From Salinihabitans flavidus (lineage in GTDB: Bacteria; Pseudomonadota; Alphaproteobacteria; Rhodobacterales; Rhodobacteraceae): a stretch of 64,000 nt of DNA. Below the pieces are notes generated by a model. The model was not told the origin of the DNA, ran no database searches, and was given only the letters and a program-made list of their open reading frames with translations. The DNA is taken from the NCBI RefSeq assembly GCF_900110425.1, contig NZ_FODS01000007.1, positions 62,001-126,000 of the forward strand, given 5' to 3'. The position numbers and the translations under genes are program-made. This document shows positions 1 through 9,117 of the stretch, one piece after another (the stretch's first letter is position 1; each line of letters starts with the position of its first letter).

Positions 1-1
1 A

Positions 2-2236
2 ATCGCCGTCGATGGCGTGGCCGAAGGGGAAACCGCGCATGTCACGCTGGCCGCTGTGGATGTGGGGATTCTCAACCTCACCGGATTCGAGAGCCCTGAT
101 CCGTCCGCCCACTATTTTGGCCAGCGTCGTCTTGGCGTTGAGATTCGTGACATCTACGGTCGCCTGATCGACGGAATGAACGGCGAAATGGGCGCCCTCC
201 GGTCTGGCGGGGACGCAGGGGCCCGCGATCGCCTGCAATCGCCCCCTCCGACCGAGGATCTGGTGGCCTATTTCGAAGGTCCGGTGACGGTCGGCCCCGG
301 TGGACGCGCAACCGTGACCTTCGATCTGCCGGATTTCAACGGCACCCTGCGCCTCATGGCCATCGCCTGGACCCCGACTGCGGTGGGACAGACCGAGCGC
401 GACGTACTCGTGCGCAACCCGGTGGTGGTAAGCGCAAGCCTGCCGCGTTTTCTGGCGCCGGGTGACGAAAGCCGCCTTCTGCTGGAGATCACCCATACAG
501 AGGGTCCGTCGGGCCGCATGGGACTTGACCTGACTGCCAACGGCGTCGCGCTTGCCGAAGGGGCTGTGCCCTCTGGTGTCACGCTGGGTGATCAGGCCAC
601 CGCGCGCCTTTCGGTTCCGATTACCGCCGGTGAGGTTGGCGACCACACGGTTCGACTCGCCCTGACAACGCCCGCAGGTAAGCAGATCGTCAAGACCCTG
701 TCCCTGCCGGTGCGTGCCAACGATCCCGAGATCAGCACCACGCGTCGCGTCTCGCTTGATACGGGGCAAACCTTCACCCTGGATGGGAACCTTTTCGAGG
801 GGCTGCGGCCCGGCACCGGCTCTGCCGTGATATCCGCCGGGGCGCTGGCACGCTTCGATGCGCCGGGGCTTTTGCAGTCACTCGATCGCTACGCTTATGG
901 TTGCACCGAGCAGATCGCCTCTCGCGCGCTGCCGCTGTTGTACTTCGAAGAGGTGGCGCGCGCACTCGACCTTCACAAGAGCGGTGAGGTGCGGACCCGC
1001 GTGGATGAGGCGATCACGCAGATCCTCACAAGGCAGGCCAGCAACGGCGCCTTTGGCCTTTGGCGCGCCGAGTCGGGGGATTTCTGGCTCGACGCCTATG
1101 TCAGCGATGTGCTGTCCCGCGCGAAGGCACAAGGCCATGACGTGCCGCAACTGGCCTTTGCGCAGGCGATGGACAACCTGCGCAACCGCATCAACTATGC
1201 CCCCGACTTTGACACCGGGGGCGAAGACATCGCCTATGCGCTCATGGTGCTTGCACGCGAAGGCGCGGCGGCCATGGGCGATCTGCGCTACTATGCCGAC
1301 GTGAAGGCAGAGGCGTTCACCACCCCGCTTGGCGCAGCGCAGCTTGGCGCAGCGTTGGCGTACTACGGCGATCAGACACGCGCGGACCGCATGTTCGCGC
1401 GGGCCGATACGCTCCTCTCCGGGCAGGCGGCAGACGCGGAAGCCAGCCTCTGGCGCGCCGATTACGGCACCGATCTGCGCGATGCCGCCGCGGTTCTCAC
1501 GCTTGCGGTGGAAAGCGGTTCGGACGCCGTGAACCGTGATGCGTTGGCCGCACGTATCGCCGGGGCGGCCGGCACGCGATCCACCCAGGAAAGCGCCTGG
1601 TCGCTGCTGGCGACGCACGCAGTGATGGACGCACCGGGCCGGTCCGGCCTTTCGGTCGACGGGGTGCCCACCGACGCACCGCTGATCCGCGTCGACGCCG
1701 AGCAGGCCGAGGCAGCACTGATCCTGATCCGCAACGATGGCCCACGCGCCACCGATCTGACCGTGACGACACTCGGTGTGCCAGACAGCCCCGCGGAAAA
1801 AGGGGGGTACGGGATGTCGCTCAGCAGAAGCTATTACACGATGGAGGGCGCCCCGCTTGACAGCAGCACTGTCAAGACGGGAGACCGTTTCGTGACCGTG
1901 CTGCGCGTGGTACCACATGAGGACATCGGCGCACGCCTGATTATCGACGACCCCCTTCCGGCCGGGTTCGAAATCGACAATCCCAACCTTCTGCGCGCCG
2001 GCGACATACGGGAGCTGGACTGGCTTTCGCCGGCGGAGGCCGAGCATAGCGAGTTCCGGACGGACCGCTTTGTTGCAGCCGTCAACTGGCGCTCGGACGA
2101 CCCGCTTGAGTTGGCCTATATCGTGCGCGCGGTCTCTCCCGGCAGCTATCATCATCCCGCCGCCTCGGTCGAGGATATGTATCGCCCGCGCTACCGCGCG
2201 CGCACCGGCGCAGGGCGACTTACCGTGACCAAATGA
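2..2236 (+). CDS. Alpha-2-macroglobulin family protein, C-terminal part (5' end outside window)
   Basis: The reading frame is open from base 2, so the gene starts upstream and about 744 C-terminal residues are present. The fragment contains the thioester motif Cys-Thr-Glu-Gln (CTEQ, bases 902-913) followed by an alpha-helical thioester-domain-like stretch, as in thioester-bearing bacterial alpha-2-macroglobulins (YfhM type). Family members are large periplasmic, usually lipid-anchored, protease traps. Its stop overlaps the start of pbpC (ATGA). The A2M-pbpC pairing is conserved in many proteobacteria and is thought to combine protease trapping with cell-wall repair. Family assignment is firm; the N-terminal domains cannot be seen. 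Confidence 0.9.
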   Translation: MAVDGVAEGETAHVTLAAVDVGILNLTGFESPDPSAHYFGQRRLGVEIRDIYGRLIDGMNGEMGALRSGGDAGARDRLQSPPPTEDLVAYFEGPVTVGPGGRATVTFDLPDFNGTLRLMAIAWTPTAVGQTERDVLVRNPVVVSASLPRFLAPGDESRLLLEITHTEGPSGRMGLDLTANGVALAEGAVPSGVTLGDQATARLSVPITAGEVGDHTVRLALTTPAGKQIVKTLSLPVRANDPEISTTRRVSLDTGQTFTLDGNLFEGLRPGTGSAVISAGALARFDAPGLLQSLDRYAYGCTEQIASRALPLLYFEEVARALDLHKSGEVRTRVDEAITQILTRQASNGAFGLWRAESGDFWLDAYVSDVLSRAKAQGHDVPQLAFAQAMDNLRNRINYAPDFDTGGEDIAYALMVLAREGAAAMGDLRYYADVKAEAFTTPLGAAQLGAALAYYGDQTRADRMFARADTLLSGQAADAEASLWRADYGTDLRDAAAVLTLAVESGSDAVNRDALAARIAGAAGTRSTQESAWSLLATHAVMDAPGRSGLSVDGVPTDAPLIRVDAEQAEAALILIRNDGPRATDLTVTTLGVPDSPAEKGGYGMSLSRSYYTMEGAPLDSSTVKTGDRFVTVLRVVPHEDIGARLIIDDPLPAGFEIDNPNLLRAGDIRELDWLSPAEAEHSEFRTDRFVAAVNWRSDDPLELAYIVRAVSPGSYHHPAASVEDMYRPRYRARTGAGRLTVTK

Positions 2237-4269
2237 AACGCCACGCCCTTTTACTGCTCATGGCGGTCCTGTTGGCCGGGGCCGCCCTGCGCGATGGTTT
2301 CGACGATTGGGTGGACGCCACCGACCTGCCGCCGTTGCTGGCCGAAACCTCCGTGGAAGTGCGCGATCGCAACGGACAGCTTCTTCGAGCCTATCAGGTC
2401 GAAAGCGGACTCTGGCGTCTCGATACCGCACCGCATCAGGTGGACAAGCGCTATCTCGACATGCTGATCGCCTATGAAGACAAGCGGTTCCGCAGCCATG
2501 CCGGGGTCGATCCCCGTGCGCTGTTGCGCGCTGCCGGTCAGGCGCTCGTGAATGGGCAAATCGTCTCCGGCGGCTCCACCCTGACGATGCAGGTGGCCCG
2601 GCTTCTGGAGGATGGCAGCACCGGACAATGGTCGGGGAAACTGCGCCAGATGCGCGTGGCTCTGGCCCTCGAACGGAGGCTGTCAAAGGACGACATCCTC
2701 TCGCTCTATCTCACCCACGCGCCGTTTGGCGGCAATCTCGAAGGGTTGCGCGCGGCCACGCTGGCATGGTTCGGCAAGGAGCCGACCCGCCTGACGACGG
2801 CCGAAGCCGCGCTGTTGATTGCTCTGCCGCAAAGCCCCGCCGCGCGACGCCCCGATCGCGAACCCGTCCACGCGCAAAGCGCCCGCGACCGGGTGGTGCA
2901 CCGATTGCAGATCTCCGGCACCGTGACCGGGGACGCCGCGCAGGGGGCCATCTCCACCCCCCTTCCACAGCGCCGCCGCCCATTCCCCGCGCTTGCCCCG
3001 CATCTGTCCGATCGTGCGCTTCGAGAGAGCCCCGGACCGCGACGGCACGACCTGACGCTTGACGCGAGACTTCAGGCCTCTCTGGAACGTCTCGGGACTG
3101 AAGCCCTGCACGGACGTGGCGAGCGCCTGTCCATCGCCCTGCTCGTCGCGGATCATACCAGCGGAGAAATCCTCGCCACGGTCGGTTCCGCCGGATATGC
3201 CAGCGCCGACCGCCGCGCGGGATTCGTGGACATGACGCGCGCCCTGCGCTCGCCCGGATCGACACTGAAACCGCTGATCTACGCGCTCGCCTTCGACCGG
3301 GGGCTTGCCCATCCCGAAACCCTGATCGACGATCGGCCGGTGCGCTTTGGCAGCTACGCTCCGCAGAACTTCGATGGCCAATTCCGGGGCGAGGTGCGCA
3401 TCGCGGATGCGCTGCGTCAATCGCTCAATATCCCGGTCATTCTGCTGACCGATCAGATCGGACCAGCGCGGCTCATGTCAGCGCTGCGGCAGGCCGGAAC
3501 GGAGCCTCAATTGCAAGGGGGGAAACCCGGGCTGGCGGTGGCCCTCGGCGGCGTCGGCATGACACTGGAAGATCTGGTGACGCTCTACGCAGGAATCGCG
3601 CGCGGTGGAGTCGCCAGACCGCTGCACTGGAAACGCGACAACACCCCGAGTGACAGCGTCCGCTTTCTGGACCGTAGCAGCGCTTGGCAGGTCGGGCATA
3701 TCCTGTCCACCCTTGCCCCGCCGCGCGGTGCCCCGGATCTCGGCATCGCCTACAAGACCGGGACCAGCTATGGCCACCGGGACGCATGGGCCATCGGCTT
3801 TGACGGCAGGCATGTCGCCGGGGTCTGGATCGGGCGCCCCGATGGGACCCCGGTTCCCGGGGCCTTTGGGGGGGATCTCGCCGCGCCGGTGCTTTTTGAC
3901 CTGTTCCAGCGGTTGGGCGGACAATCGTCCTCGCTGCCGCCGCCGCCCCCCGAGACGCTGATGCTGGACGCGGCACGTCTTCCTCCCCCGTTGCGCCGGT
4001 TCCGTGGGCGCGGCGCGCTATTCGAAAAGCCCGCCGATGCCCCACGTCTTACCTTCCCGCCGGAGGGCTCGACGCTCGAAGGCGGGCCTGTGGTCGTGAA
4101 GGTGCGCAAAGGCGTGCTGCCACTCTCGGTGCTGGCCAATGGCGCGCCGGTCGTCACCGGAAGCCATCGGCGTGAAATTGTCCTGCCCTATGCGGAGCCC
4201 GGCGCGGCGACCTTCACCGTTATCGACGCGGAGGGGCGTTCCGACCGCGTCGGTATCTGGGTCCGATAG
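2233..4269 (+). CDS. pbpC: Penicillin-binding protein 1C (bifunctional GT51/transpeptidase)
   Basis: The 678-residue protein is a class A PBP that would polymerise and crosslink peptidoglycan in the periplasm. An N-terminal hydrophobic segment (about residues 3-19) anchors it. The GT51 glycosyltransferase signature EDKRFRSHAG is at about residues 82-91 and is followed by GGSTLTMQ. The transpeptidase domain has SxxK (STLK, Ser343/Lys346), SLN, and KTGTS from Lys508. A C-terminal extension after about residue 590 matches the beta-rich PBP1C tail. The start overlaps the A2M stop by four bases, so the genes are translationally coupled. Length and motif order are normal for PBP1C. Confidence 0.95.
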   Translation: MKRHALLLLMAVLLAGAALRDGFDDWVDATDLPPLLAETSVEVRDRNGQLLRAYQVESGLWRLDTAPHQVDKRYLDMLIAYEDKRFRSHAGVDPRALLRAAGQALVNGQIVSGGSTLTMQVARLLEDGSTGQWSGKLRQMRVALALERRLSKDDILSLYLTHAPFGGNLEGLRAATLAWFGKEPTRLTTAEAALLIALPQSPAARRPDREPVHAQSARDRVVHRLQISGTVTGDAAQGAISTPLPQRRRPFPALAPHLSDRALRESPGPRRHDLTLDARLQASLERLGTEALHGRGERLSIALLVADHTSGEILATVGSAGYASADRRAGFVDMTRALRSPGSTLKPLIYALAFDRGLAHPETLIDDRPVRFGSYAPQNFDGQFRGEVRIADALRQSLNIPVILLTDQIGPARLMSALRQAGTEPQLQGGKPGLAVALGGVGMTLEDLVTLYAGIARGGVARPLHWKRDNTPSDSVRFLDRSSAWQVGHILSTLAPPRGAPDLGIAYKTGTSYGHRDAWAIGFDGRHVAGVWIGRPDGTPVPGAFGGDLAAPVLFDLFQRLGGQSSSLPPPPPETLMLDAARLPPPLRRFRGRGALFEKPADAPRLTFPPEGSTLEGGPVVVKVRKGVLPLSVLANGAPVVTGSHRREIVLPYAEPGAATFTVIDAEGRSDRVGIWVR

Positions 4270-4290
4270 GCTCAGGAGCGCCCTGCCCGT

Positions 4291-4334
4291 CTTCTCGGGT
4301 CAAATACCTTGGGGCTTTGGGGATGAAACCCCCA
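4291..4334 (+). repeat. Terminator-like intergenic repeat, divergent copy
   Basis: The sequence reads CTTCTCGGGTCAAATACC, then a G-run, a short loop and a C-run that can fold into a GGGG/CCCC hairpin. It is a diverged copy of a module found four more times in the window (about 37.9, 43.65, 52.44 and 60.84 kb). Here it follows pbpC and precedes recO on the same strand, where it could end pbpC transcription. Confidence 0.6.
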
Positions 4335-4425
4335 ACCAATACATGAGTCGCGCCGCAAGGCGCACGCTATGGCAACGTTCCGATCCGGGCTTGCGGGGGG
4401 CGGCGAGGCAATCGATAGTGGCGCA

Positions 4426-5157
4426 ATGGAATGGCGGGACGAAGGGATATGCCTGCAGCGAAGGGCACATGGCGAGAACGCGGTGATCCTCGAAGTGTTC
4501 ACCGCTGCGCACGGACGTCATGCTGGTGTCGTGCGCGGTGGCGCATCGCGCCGAATGGCCCCGTCACTTCAGCCGGGAACGCAACTTGATCTCACGTGGC
4601 GGGCCCGGCTCGAGTCGCACATCGGTGCGTTCACGGCGGAGCCGCTACGCAGCCGCAACGCAGCACTCTCCGAACGAATGGCGTTGGCCGGATTGAACGC
4701 GGTCACTTCGCTTCTGATCTTTTGCCTGCCCGAGCGCGAGACCCATCCCGTGCTCTATGCGCGCACGGTGTCGCTTCTCGATCTTCTGGGGCAGGAGGAT
4801 GTCTGGCCACTGGCCTACCTTCAATGGGAGCTGGTGCTTCTGGAAGAACTCGGATTCGGCCTCGACCTGTCGTGCTGCGCGGTGACCGGGGCACGCGAGG
4901 GGCTCATCCATGTCTCGCCGAAGTCCGGCCGGGCGGTATCGGCGGCCGGGGCGGGAGACTGGGCCGACCGCCTTCTACCACTGCCGCCCTGTCTGCGCGG
5001 CGCAGGGCCGGCGACGGATGCCGAGATCGTCGAAGCGCTTGGCGTGACGGGCTATTTCCTCGAGAAGAAGCTGGCCACGGCGCTCGGCAACCGCCCTCCG
5101 CCAGAGGCGCGCGGACGGCTGGTCGATCTGCTCAGCCGGCGCCTCAAAGCTGTCTGA
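4426..5157 (+). CDS. recO: DNA repair protein RecO
   Basis: The 243-residue protein matches RecO, which loads RecA on SSB-coated DNA in the RecFOR pathway. The N-terminal OB-fold begins [10 protein letters not shown] with the typical [11 protein letters not shown] and [10 protein letters not shown] segments. The all-helical C-terminal domain contains [12 protein letters not shown] and ends [10 protein letters not shown] chose the ATG at 4426 because the RecO alignment begins at MEWRDEG; an in-frame ATG at 4369 would add 19 non-conserved residues. It converges on the LptG-like gene, and the two 3' ends overlap by 14 bp. Confidence 0.93.
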   Translation: MEWRDEGICLQRRAHGENAVILEVFTAAHGRHAGVVRGGASRRMAPSLQPGTQLDLTWRARLESHIGAFTAEPLRSRNAALSERMALAGLNAVTSLLIFCLPERETHPVLYARTVSLLDLLGQEDVWPLAYLQWELVLLEELGFGLDLSCCAVTGAREGLIHVSPKSGRAVSAAGAGDWADRLLPLPPCLRGAGPATDAEIVEALGVTGYFLEKKLATALGNRPPPEARGRLVDLLSRRLKAV

Positions 5158-6244
5158 TCTGAAGAATGGCGGCAAGCGTTCCCGCGATCAGAAGCGAGGC
5201 GAGGCTAGCCCAGAGCGGCGCGATGGCCCCAAACTCGCCAAGTGACCAGAAGATCTTGATCAGCACCACCGAGATATAGCCCGTCACCGCCAGCGCCACC
5301 AACCGAAGCGGATTGAACCTGCGGGCGGTGGTTCCTGTTTGCGCAAGACTTGCCCCCAGAAGGGCAAAGACCCCTGGCAGGAAAAAGGCCGCATAGCGCC
5401 GGACGAGGGCGGTCTGCCGGTCGGCAAAGCGTGGGTCGGACTCGACCGCGGTTATACGGCGCAACGCTTCCTGCGGGATGTAGAAACCGCCCACATCGAG
5501 ATAGGTCAGATGGACGGAGGTGAGTGGGAAACGGATGGTCAGAGACTGCGGCGGTTCCGGGCGCAAGTTGCCGTTTGGTCCCGCTTCCCAGCGGCGGGCC
5601 TCTTTGAGCACCCAGCTTTGCGGATCGGCGCCGGGCCGCGCGCTTTCGGCCACGATCAGGCTGGACAGCGCAGCCCGGCGTATGCCCTCGAAGAGGACAA
5701 CATCACGCAGGGTCGGGGGCTGTCCAGGCTGCACCGTGGCCCGCAAGGCGCGATCGTCCGCGACAAACCAGCGACTGTCTTTCTCCTTGCGCTCAAAGCG
5801 CCGTGCATAGCTGCCCACGCCAAGATCGACCTGCGCAAAGACCGCAGCAGGACGCAGCCAGCCCTCAAGCGCGGCCTGTACCGTGCCGGTGATGACACCC
5901 ACGACCAGTAGCGCACTGAGCGCCAGCGCCGGTGTGGCCCCGGCCGCCGCGAGAATCACGGGTTCGAGCCGCTGAAACCGCAAAAGCTCTGCCGCGAAGG
6001 CTCCGGCGAGACACGCCATCGGCAGAAGCCGGGTCAGAATGTCGACCCCGCGATAGCCGAGATAGGGAAACAGGATGCGCCAGAGGGGCTGGCCCGTTTC
6101 AGCGGCCTTGTCCTGTAGCCCGGTCAGATTTTCCGACAGGTCGATGGAAAAGGCTATGGCCAGAAGCAGGAATACAACAAAGCCGATCGCCCGCAGATGG
6201 GCGAGCATGATCGATCGCATGGCAATGCCGGTCAGCGCACGCAT
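5144..6244 (-). CDS. LptF/LptG-family inner-membrane permease (second gene of pair)
   Basis: This 366-residue protein has the LptF/G architecture: an N-terminal helix ending in the LSENL region, two further helices (about residues 55-125), a large periplasmic beta-jellyroll stretch with repeated hydrophobic strands, and three C-terminal helices. In the Lpt machine such permeases pair with LptB and pass lipid to LptC. No lptD, surA, pdxA or pepA neighbour is present, so it is probably not the LPS export LptG. It is the last gene of the sphingolipid/phosphonate cluster and starts by ATGA overlap with the upstream LptF-like gene. I infer transport of the cluster's lipid product. The family is clear; the substrate is inferred. 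Confidence 0.8.
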   Translation of the reverse strand: MRALTGIAMRSIMLAHLRAIGFVVFLLLAIAFSIDLSENLTGLQDKAAETGQPLWRILFPYLGYRGVDILTRLLPMACLAGAFAAELLRFQRLEPVILAAAGATPALALSALLVVGVITGTVQAALEGWLRPAAVFAQVDLGVGSYARRFERKEKDSRWFVADDRALRATVQPGQPPTLRDVVLFEGIRRAALSSLIVAESARPGADPQSWVLKEARRWEAGPNGNLRPEPPQSLTIRFPLTSVHLTYLDVGGFYIPQEALRRITAVESDPRFADRQTALVRRYAAFFLPGVFALLGASLAQTGTTARRFNPLRLVALAVTGYISVVLIKIFWSLGEFGAIAPLWASLASLLIAGTLAAILQIRQL

Positions 6245-7353
6245 CACGATCCCCTTGGCGGTGTCATGATCGCCTCGCCGCGCGCAAGAAGCCAAGTCAG
6301 GGGCGGCAGGATATAGGCGAGCACACAAAGCAGAACCACCGGCAAGGCCGGCAGAAGGGTTGCGGCCTCTCCCACCAATGCGCGGCCCGCCACGTCATAG
6401 CCCAGCACCAACGCCGCTGCCAGCGGTAGCGCCACAATACGGCCGGGGCCACCACCGCCCGCCACCACCGCCACCAGCGCCCAGAGGGCGGCGGCGGGAA
6501 CCAGAACAGCGCGGGCCAGCATTTCACCGGCGCGGCGGCGGTCGTCCGGGGCGATCGCACGCAGTCGTATCGGCGTTTCCCCCGGCTCCAGCCGTCGGTC
6601 GGGTTCGGGGACCAGATCGTCCAGCCGGAAAGAAAACGCCGCGTTTCTGGCGCTGATCACATTGATCGGGCTGGCCTGTTCGGGATTGGCCTCATAGGCG
6701 CGAAAGGTGCTGAGACGAATGTCATGCGCCCCGTCTTCGTCCGGGCCGGTGATGGTCCAGTCCTGCGACAGGCTCGCGCGCCACGGACCACCCGATCTCG
6801 GGGTGAAGACGAAAAGCTGTCCGCGTTCCTGCCCGTCGGTCAGGGGGTCGGTGGCGATGAATGTGGTGCCTCCGAATGTCTGGATCGTGCTGCGCGGACC
6901 GGGGCGCAGAATCTGATCAACGACATGACGGGCCTGAAGCTCTGCAACGGCGATACGTTCCCCGTATCGCGCCGCTGGCACCACATGGCCGGCGGTCAGC
7001 AGGCTGAGGGCGGTGCCGCACGCACCAAGCGTCAAGGCAAACCAGATCACCTGTGTCCAGCGGACCCCGGCGGTGGCAAGGATGATCAACTCTCCCCGTC
7101 TCCGTGCGTCGGAGACCGTGAAGTGGAGCGCAATGAGCAGTCCGAGCGCCAGCGCGATATCGAGGATTTCCGGCGCGCGAAAGCCCAGCAGGCGTAGCAC
7201 GTCGAAAGCGTTGCCGTCATAGCGGAGCGCCTGCTCCATCAGGGTGGTGAAGCTTTCGGCGATGAAGACCGCCTCGACCATGACCAAGATCGCCAGAAGA
7301 CGGAGCAGGGCCGGTCGGCTGAGGATTCGGAAGACTGGGCCTAGGGGTCTCAT
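6244..7353 (-). CDS. LptF/LptG-family inner-membrane permease (first gene of pair)
   Basis: The 369-residue protein is predicted to have three N-terminal membrane segments, a soluble periplasmic domain (about residues 130-260) and three C-terminal segments, as in LptF/LptG/YjgP-YjgQ permeases. The motif DARRRGELIILATAG on the second cytoplasmic turn matches the family's coupling-helix region, which contacts the ATPase. The ATG at 7353 is the only reasonable start, because the in-frame codons up to the cdsA-like stop contain no ATG, GTG or TTG. It lies 67 bp after the cdsA-like gene and overlaps the next permease. No cognate LptB-like ATPase is encoded nearby, so the pair would have to borrow one. 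Substrate is unknown. Confidence 0.78.
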   Translation of the reverse strand: MRPLGPVFRILSRPALLRLLAILVMVEAVFIAESFTTLMEQALRYDGNAFDVLRLLGFRAPEILDIALALGLLIALHFTVSDARRRGELIILATAGVRWTQVIWFALTLGACGTALSLLTAGHVVPAARYGERIAVAELQARHVVDQILRPGPRSTIQTFGGTTFIATDPLTDGQERGQLFVFTPRSGGPWRASLSQDWTITGPDEDGAHDIRLSTFRAYEANPEQASPINVISARNAAFSFRLDDLVPEPDRRLEPGETPIRLRAIAPDDRRRAGEMLARAVLVPAAALWALVAVVAGGGGPGRIVALPLAAALVLGYDVAGRALVGEAATLLPALPVVLLCVLAYILPPLTWLLARGEAIMTPPRGS

Positions 7354-7420
7354 GGGGATCGGGCGGATCGGAACATCGCGGCGATTGTGGGCAAGGTTGC
7401 GGTGAAGGGCAAGCGTCGCC

Positions 7421-8314
7421 TCATGCGGAAAGCTGAAGCACGGCAAGCAGAACGGTCAGCCCGGCCCCCGCGGCGACCCACGAATCGACGGTATCGAGCA
7501 CACCGCCCTGCCGGGCCATGACAACGGGAAAATCCTTCACCCCAGCATTGCGTTTCAGCCGCGAGGCCCCGAGATCTCCCGCAACAGTAAAAACGCCGAC
7601 AATGATCCCGCCGACAAGCGCCTCACGCGGGGGAACGTCAATGAAACAGGACACCGCAAGCACCGTGAGTACAAGCATGAAGGCCCCGCCCACCAGACCC
7701 TCTATCGTCTTGCGGGGGCTGAGGCGGGGAAAGGCCGGGGTGCGGCCGATGAGCCTGCCCCATGCCAGAGCGTAGCTGTCGAAACTCTCGACCATGATGT
7801 AGGTTGCCAGCATCAGCGCGGACGTGGCTGGCGCCTGCGCGGCCTGAACAAAGATCAGCAGGGGCAGAATCGGAAAGGCGAGCAGGTCCGCGATGGCCCA
7901 GATGCGTCCTTCGCGTGGGCCGGGGGTGAAGACAAGCCGTGCGGTTGTCAAAACCCAGAGTCCGGCCAGGGCCACGGGCGCAAGCGGCGGCGCGGTCCAG
8001 AGCAAAGCGGCGGTGGCCAGTGCGGTCAGGATCGCCACAGCGCGCGCGGCGGCCATACCAAGGCGCACATGCGTCGCCTCATAACCTATGCGCGCCGCCA
8101 TCGCGATCAGCAGTCCTGCCAGCACCGGACCGCCCGCATTGAATGCCACGAAGATCAGCGCCGCGATGAACGTCGCCGTTATGAATGTGCGCAAAAGATC
8201 GTTGCCGAGCGCACGGGTGGACGGAATGGCAAGCAGCAAGCCAAGCACGACGTAGCCCACCAGGAATAGCGCGCCCGCAGCCAGCGTCAGGTGCCAGACC
8301 GTCAGCCCGATCAA
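7421..8314 (-). CDS. Phosphatidate cytidylyltransferase (CdsA) family protein
   Basis: The protein of about 297 residues is a polytopic CTP-transferase-1 family enzyme. CdsA enzymes turn phosphatidate and CTP into CDP-diacylglycerol in the inner membrane. The family landmarks are visible: SPRKTIEG on a cytoplasmic loop, and a C-terminal signature reading GDLGASRLKRNAGVKDF followed by GGVLDTVDS. The upstream SDR gene stops at 8311-8313 and the best start is a TTG at 8314 (TTGA overlap). Longer in-frame options run into the SDR gene. It lies beside inositol-phosphate and sphingoid-base genes, so it may make a CDP-activated precursor for a special lipid. A housekeeping cdsA is expected elsewhere in the genome. 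Confidence 0.8.
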   Translation of the reverse strand: MIGLTVWHLTLAAGALFLVGYVVLGLLLAIPSTRALGNDLLRTFITATFIAALIFVAFNAGGPVLAGLLIAMAARIGYEATHVRLGMAAARAVAILTALATAALLWTAPPLAPVALAGLWVLTTARLVFTPGPREGRIWAIADLLAFPILPLLIFVQAAQAPATSALMLATYIMVESFDSYALAWGRLIGRTPAFPRLSPRKTIEGLVGGAFMLVLTVLAVSCFIDVPPREALVGGIIVGVFTVAGDLGASRLKRNAGVKDFPVVMARQGGVLDTVDSWVAAGAGLTVLLAVLQLSA

Positions 8315-9117
8315 GACGAACGGTCCGTTTTCCGCAGAACCCGGTTCTGAAAGGCACGCAGCCCCGGATGAATGACGCTGGTCAGGTGATGAAGCACCTT
8401 CATCTGCATTCCGGGCGCCACGATAAAGCGTCCCTTGTTCATGCCGCGCAAGAGGTCGCGCGCGACCGCTTCGGCGCTCCACAGACCGCCGCCTTCGGTA
8501 ATTTTCCGTGTCGCGGCGGGCTTGGTGTGCATCTCCTGCGCAAGCTGTGGGGTATCGGTGTCCGGTGGATAACAGAGCGTGACACCGATTCCATGCTGCT
8601 TGAGTTCAATATGCAGCACCTCGGCCAGACCGCGCACCGCGAATTTCGAGGGCGCATAGGCGGAATACCCATAAATGCCGAAGAAGGCCGCACCGGAGGA
8701 GATGAATGCAATCTTCCCCCCGCCCGCGTCGCGCATCGGTCCGGTCAGGGCATGGGCGAAGAACAGACTACCGAAATAATTGATCGCCATGTGGTCCTCG
8801 TGCAATTCCACCGGCTGTTCGGTGAAAAGCCCGGGCGTGGCCAGCCCGGCGGATGCTATGGCGATCTCGGGCGTTCCGAGCGTCTCGATCCCGCGCGCCA
8901 CCGCGGCACAGAACATGTCGCGTTCCCTGACATCAACAGGAAAGATCTCCACCCGGATGTCCGGTTTCCGCTCAAGGATCGCGGCCCTTGCGTCTTCCAG
9001 ACGTACGGGATCGCGGGCAAAAAGCGCAAGATCACGCCCTTCATCGGCAAGTAGGCCGGCCACGGCGAGGCCAATGCCGCTGGACCCGCCAGTGACAAAG
9101 GCCGGACGCCGTGGCAT
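8311..9117 (-). CDS. 3-ketosphinganine (3-ketodihydrosphingosine) reductase-like SDR
   Basis: This 268-residue classical short-chain dehydrogenase has the NADP(H)-binding TGGSSGIG (residues 9-16), a Ser140-141 region and YxxxK (Tyr154-Lys158). The diagnostic part is YPPDTDTP at 183-190, followed by E-x2-TKP and a threonine/isoleucine stretch. This is the signature of the eukaryotic KDSR/Tsc10 family, which reduces 3-ketosphinganine to sphinganine. The ATG at 9117 overlaps the INO1 stop (TGATG), and an ORF extension upstream is antisense-like low-complexity sequence. Occurrence in one operon with a serine-palmitoyltransferase-like enzyme strongly supports the role. A general SDR is the fallback. 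Confidence 0.85.
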   Translation of the reverse strand: MPRRPAFVTGGSSGIGLAVAGLLADEGRDLALFARDPVRLEDARAAILERKPDIRVEIFPVDVRERDMFCAAVARGIETLGTPEIAIASAGLATPGLFTEQPVELHEDHMAINYFGSLFFAHALTGPMRDAGGGKIAFISSGAAFFGIYGYSAYAPSKFAVRGLAEVLHIELKQHGIGVTLCYPPDTDTPQLAQEMHTKPAATRKITEGGGLWSAEAVARDLLRGMNKGRFIVAPGMQMKVLHHLTSVIHPGLRAFQNRVLRKTDRSS

